Virus record (IMG/VR): IMGVR_UViG_3300020122_000231
Coordinates: 1-31,145 of that record
From: a virus
Direction: 5' to 3' (one strand)
Length of the DNA stretch: 31,145 nt
Part shown: positions 30,548-31,145 of the stretch, piece after piece
Layout: every line of letters begins with the position of its first letter
Numbering within the stretch: the first letter of the stretch is position 1
Position numbers and translations under genes: made by a program
The notes under the pieces: model-generated
Told to the model about the DNA's origin: nothing
What the model saw: only the letters and a program-made list of their open reading frames with translations
Database searches by the model: none

Positions 30548-31077
30548 CAGTGCACCTTATCGGGACGCCGCAGGGTGGCACCCCGCTCCTGTAGTTCAAC
30601 CAGCTTCGATCGTGGTGTCTCAACCACTTGACCCCGCTCCGATGCCGACGGCGCCCGTTGCCCTGTCCACCCGAGGCGCGCGCGCCCGATAGCCGTTAAC
30701 CCGAGCGCGCTGGCCAGGTGCGTCTTTTTCTCGATCCAGCCGCGTGCCTGCGTGTCGAGCAACCGCACGAGCTTCTCGTCGATCGCGCGTTTTCGGAGCT
30801 CGAGACGCAAGCGTCGACCCCGTTCCTCGACGTGCACGCACGCCCGGCAATAGTCGGCGAGTGTTTCCACGTCGGCCTCGGTCAGTATCCGCGCGCCGGC
30901 CAGCAACGGCGCGAATTGATCCCAATACCGCCGCTCGGCCTTGACCAGTTCGGCCGGCGCCCGAAGCGACGCACGAGCCGCGAACGCGGTCTCCACCTCG
31001 CGATCCCGATGCGCGGGACGCGTTTTGGAATTCTGCAAGGTGCGCACGGCGTCAGGCTTCGGCGGTCGGCCTCTCAT
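30547..31077 (-). CDS. terS: Terminase small subunit (P27-like)
   Basis: A 176-aa protein starting MRGRPPKPDAVRTLQNSKTR, the typical N-terminus of P27-family small terminases. It is followed by ELVKAERRYWDQFAPLLAGA and TEADVETLADYC, the conserved helices. It recognises packaging sites and guides the large subunit. AGGAG lies 7 nt before ATG 31077. The ribosome site is within a near-palindrome (31078-31090). Confidence 0.85.
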   Translation of the reverse strand: MRGRPPKPDAVRTLQNSKTRPAHRDREVETAFAARASLRAPAELVKAERRYWDQFAPLLAGARILTEADVETLADYCRACVHVEERGRRLRLELRKRAIDEKLVRLLDTQARGWIEKKTHLASALGLTAIGRARLGWTGQRAPSASERGQVVETPRSKLVELQERGATLRRPDKVH

Positions 31078-31145
31078 CAGGAGTCTCCTGTTTTGTTCTC
31101 GCCCAATTTCGGCCCGGTCCGAGGTTGCCTCACCGAGGGGTTTCC

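Noticed and set aside
28857-30692. 611-aa plus-strand open frame
   Set aside because: Antisense shadow of the large terminase, whose motifs are clear on the minus strand.
31078-31090. Operator or hairpin at the terS ribosome site (CAGGAGTCTCCTG)
   Set aside because: A one-base centre cannot form a hairpin loop, and no second copy was seen, so chance overlap with AGGAG is likely.

Overview
The window reads as most or all of the genome of a temperate, high-GC, tailed phage of siphovirus type: HK97-like head, long flexible tail, tyrosine integrase. The host cannot be named. It is a bacterium with a tRNA-Cys(GCA) gene, and probably Gram-negative, because a lipobox lipoprotein and a membrane-anchored coiled-coil protein sit among the late genes. 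The order of genes is not that of an integrated prophage. The integrase and its attachment core (about 9.76-9.80 kb) lie in the middle, with phage genes on both sides. The reading frame that runs off base 1 continues in frame from base 31145 to a stop that overlaps the small-terminase start. The simplest reading is a circular or circularly permuted genome opened inside the cupin-like gene, possibly with a short piece missing.

Layout. (1) 1-7890, minus strand: a tightly packed early operon of about 20 genes, nearly all overlapping by a few bases (ATGA, TGATG). In order of transcription it holds a Cro-like gene broken by an in-frame TAA, an excisionase-like gene, an unassigned zinc-ribbon protein paired with a Cas4-like Fe-S exonuclease, small proteins, a replication-type protein, a RusA resolvase, a cold-shock protein, an HNH nuclease and the cupin-like protein. 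(2) 7891-7945: a divergent control region with two related operator-like sites. (3) 7946-9778, plus strand: a short CI-type repressor, then the integrase. (4) 9757-10196: attachment region with a tRNA-Cys 3' half, arm-type repeats and large inverted repeats. (5) 10197-10901, plus strand: a BrnT/BrnA toxin-antitoxin pair with its own promoter, then a small membrane protein. (6) 31077 down to 10913, minus strand: the late operon, in the order terminases, RHH protein, fused protease-capsid, TIG protein, portal, connectors, tail tube, frameshifting tail chaperones, tape measure, tail hub, tail/fibre proteins and small membrane proteins. One plus-strand gene (12733-13437) with duplicated zinc ribbons interrupts it.

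How the parts work together. CI and the Cro-like protein would decide lysis or lysogeny from shared operators. Integrase and the excisionase-like protein would act on attP at a host tRNA-Cys. The recombination genes would process replicating DNA, which the terminase packages into a protease-matured capsid. BrnTA may stabilise the lysogen. The most notable points are the nonsense codon in the Cro-like gene, three promoters that predict leaderless or nearly leaderless mRNAs, a canonical A AAA AAC frameshift site in the tail chaperone gene, an attP core that contains the integrase stop codon, and a possible new exonuclease/annealing-protein pair. I found no recognisable endolysin.
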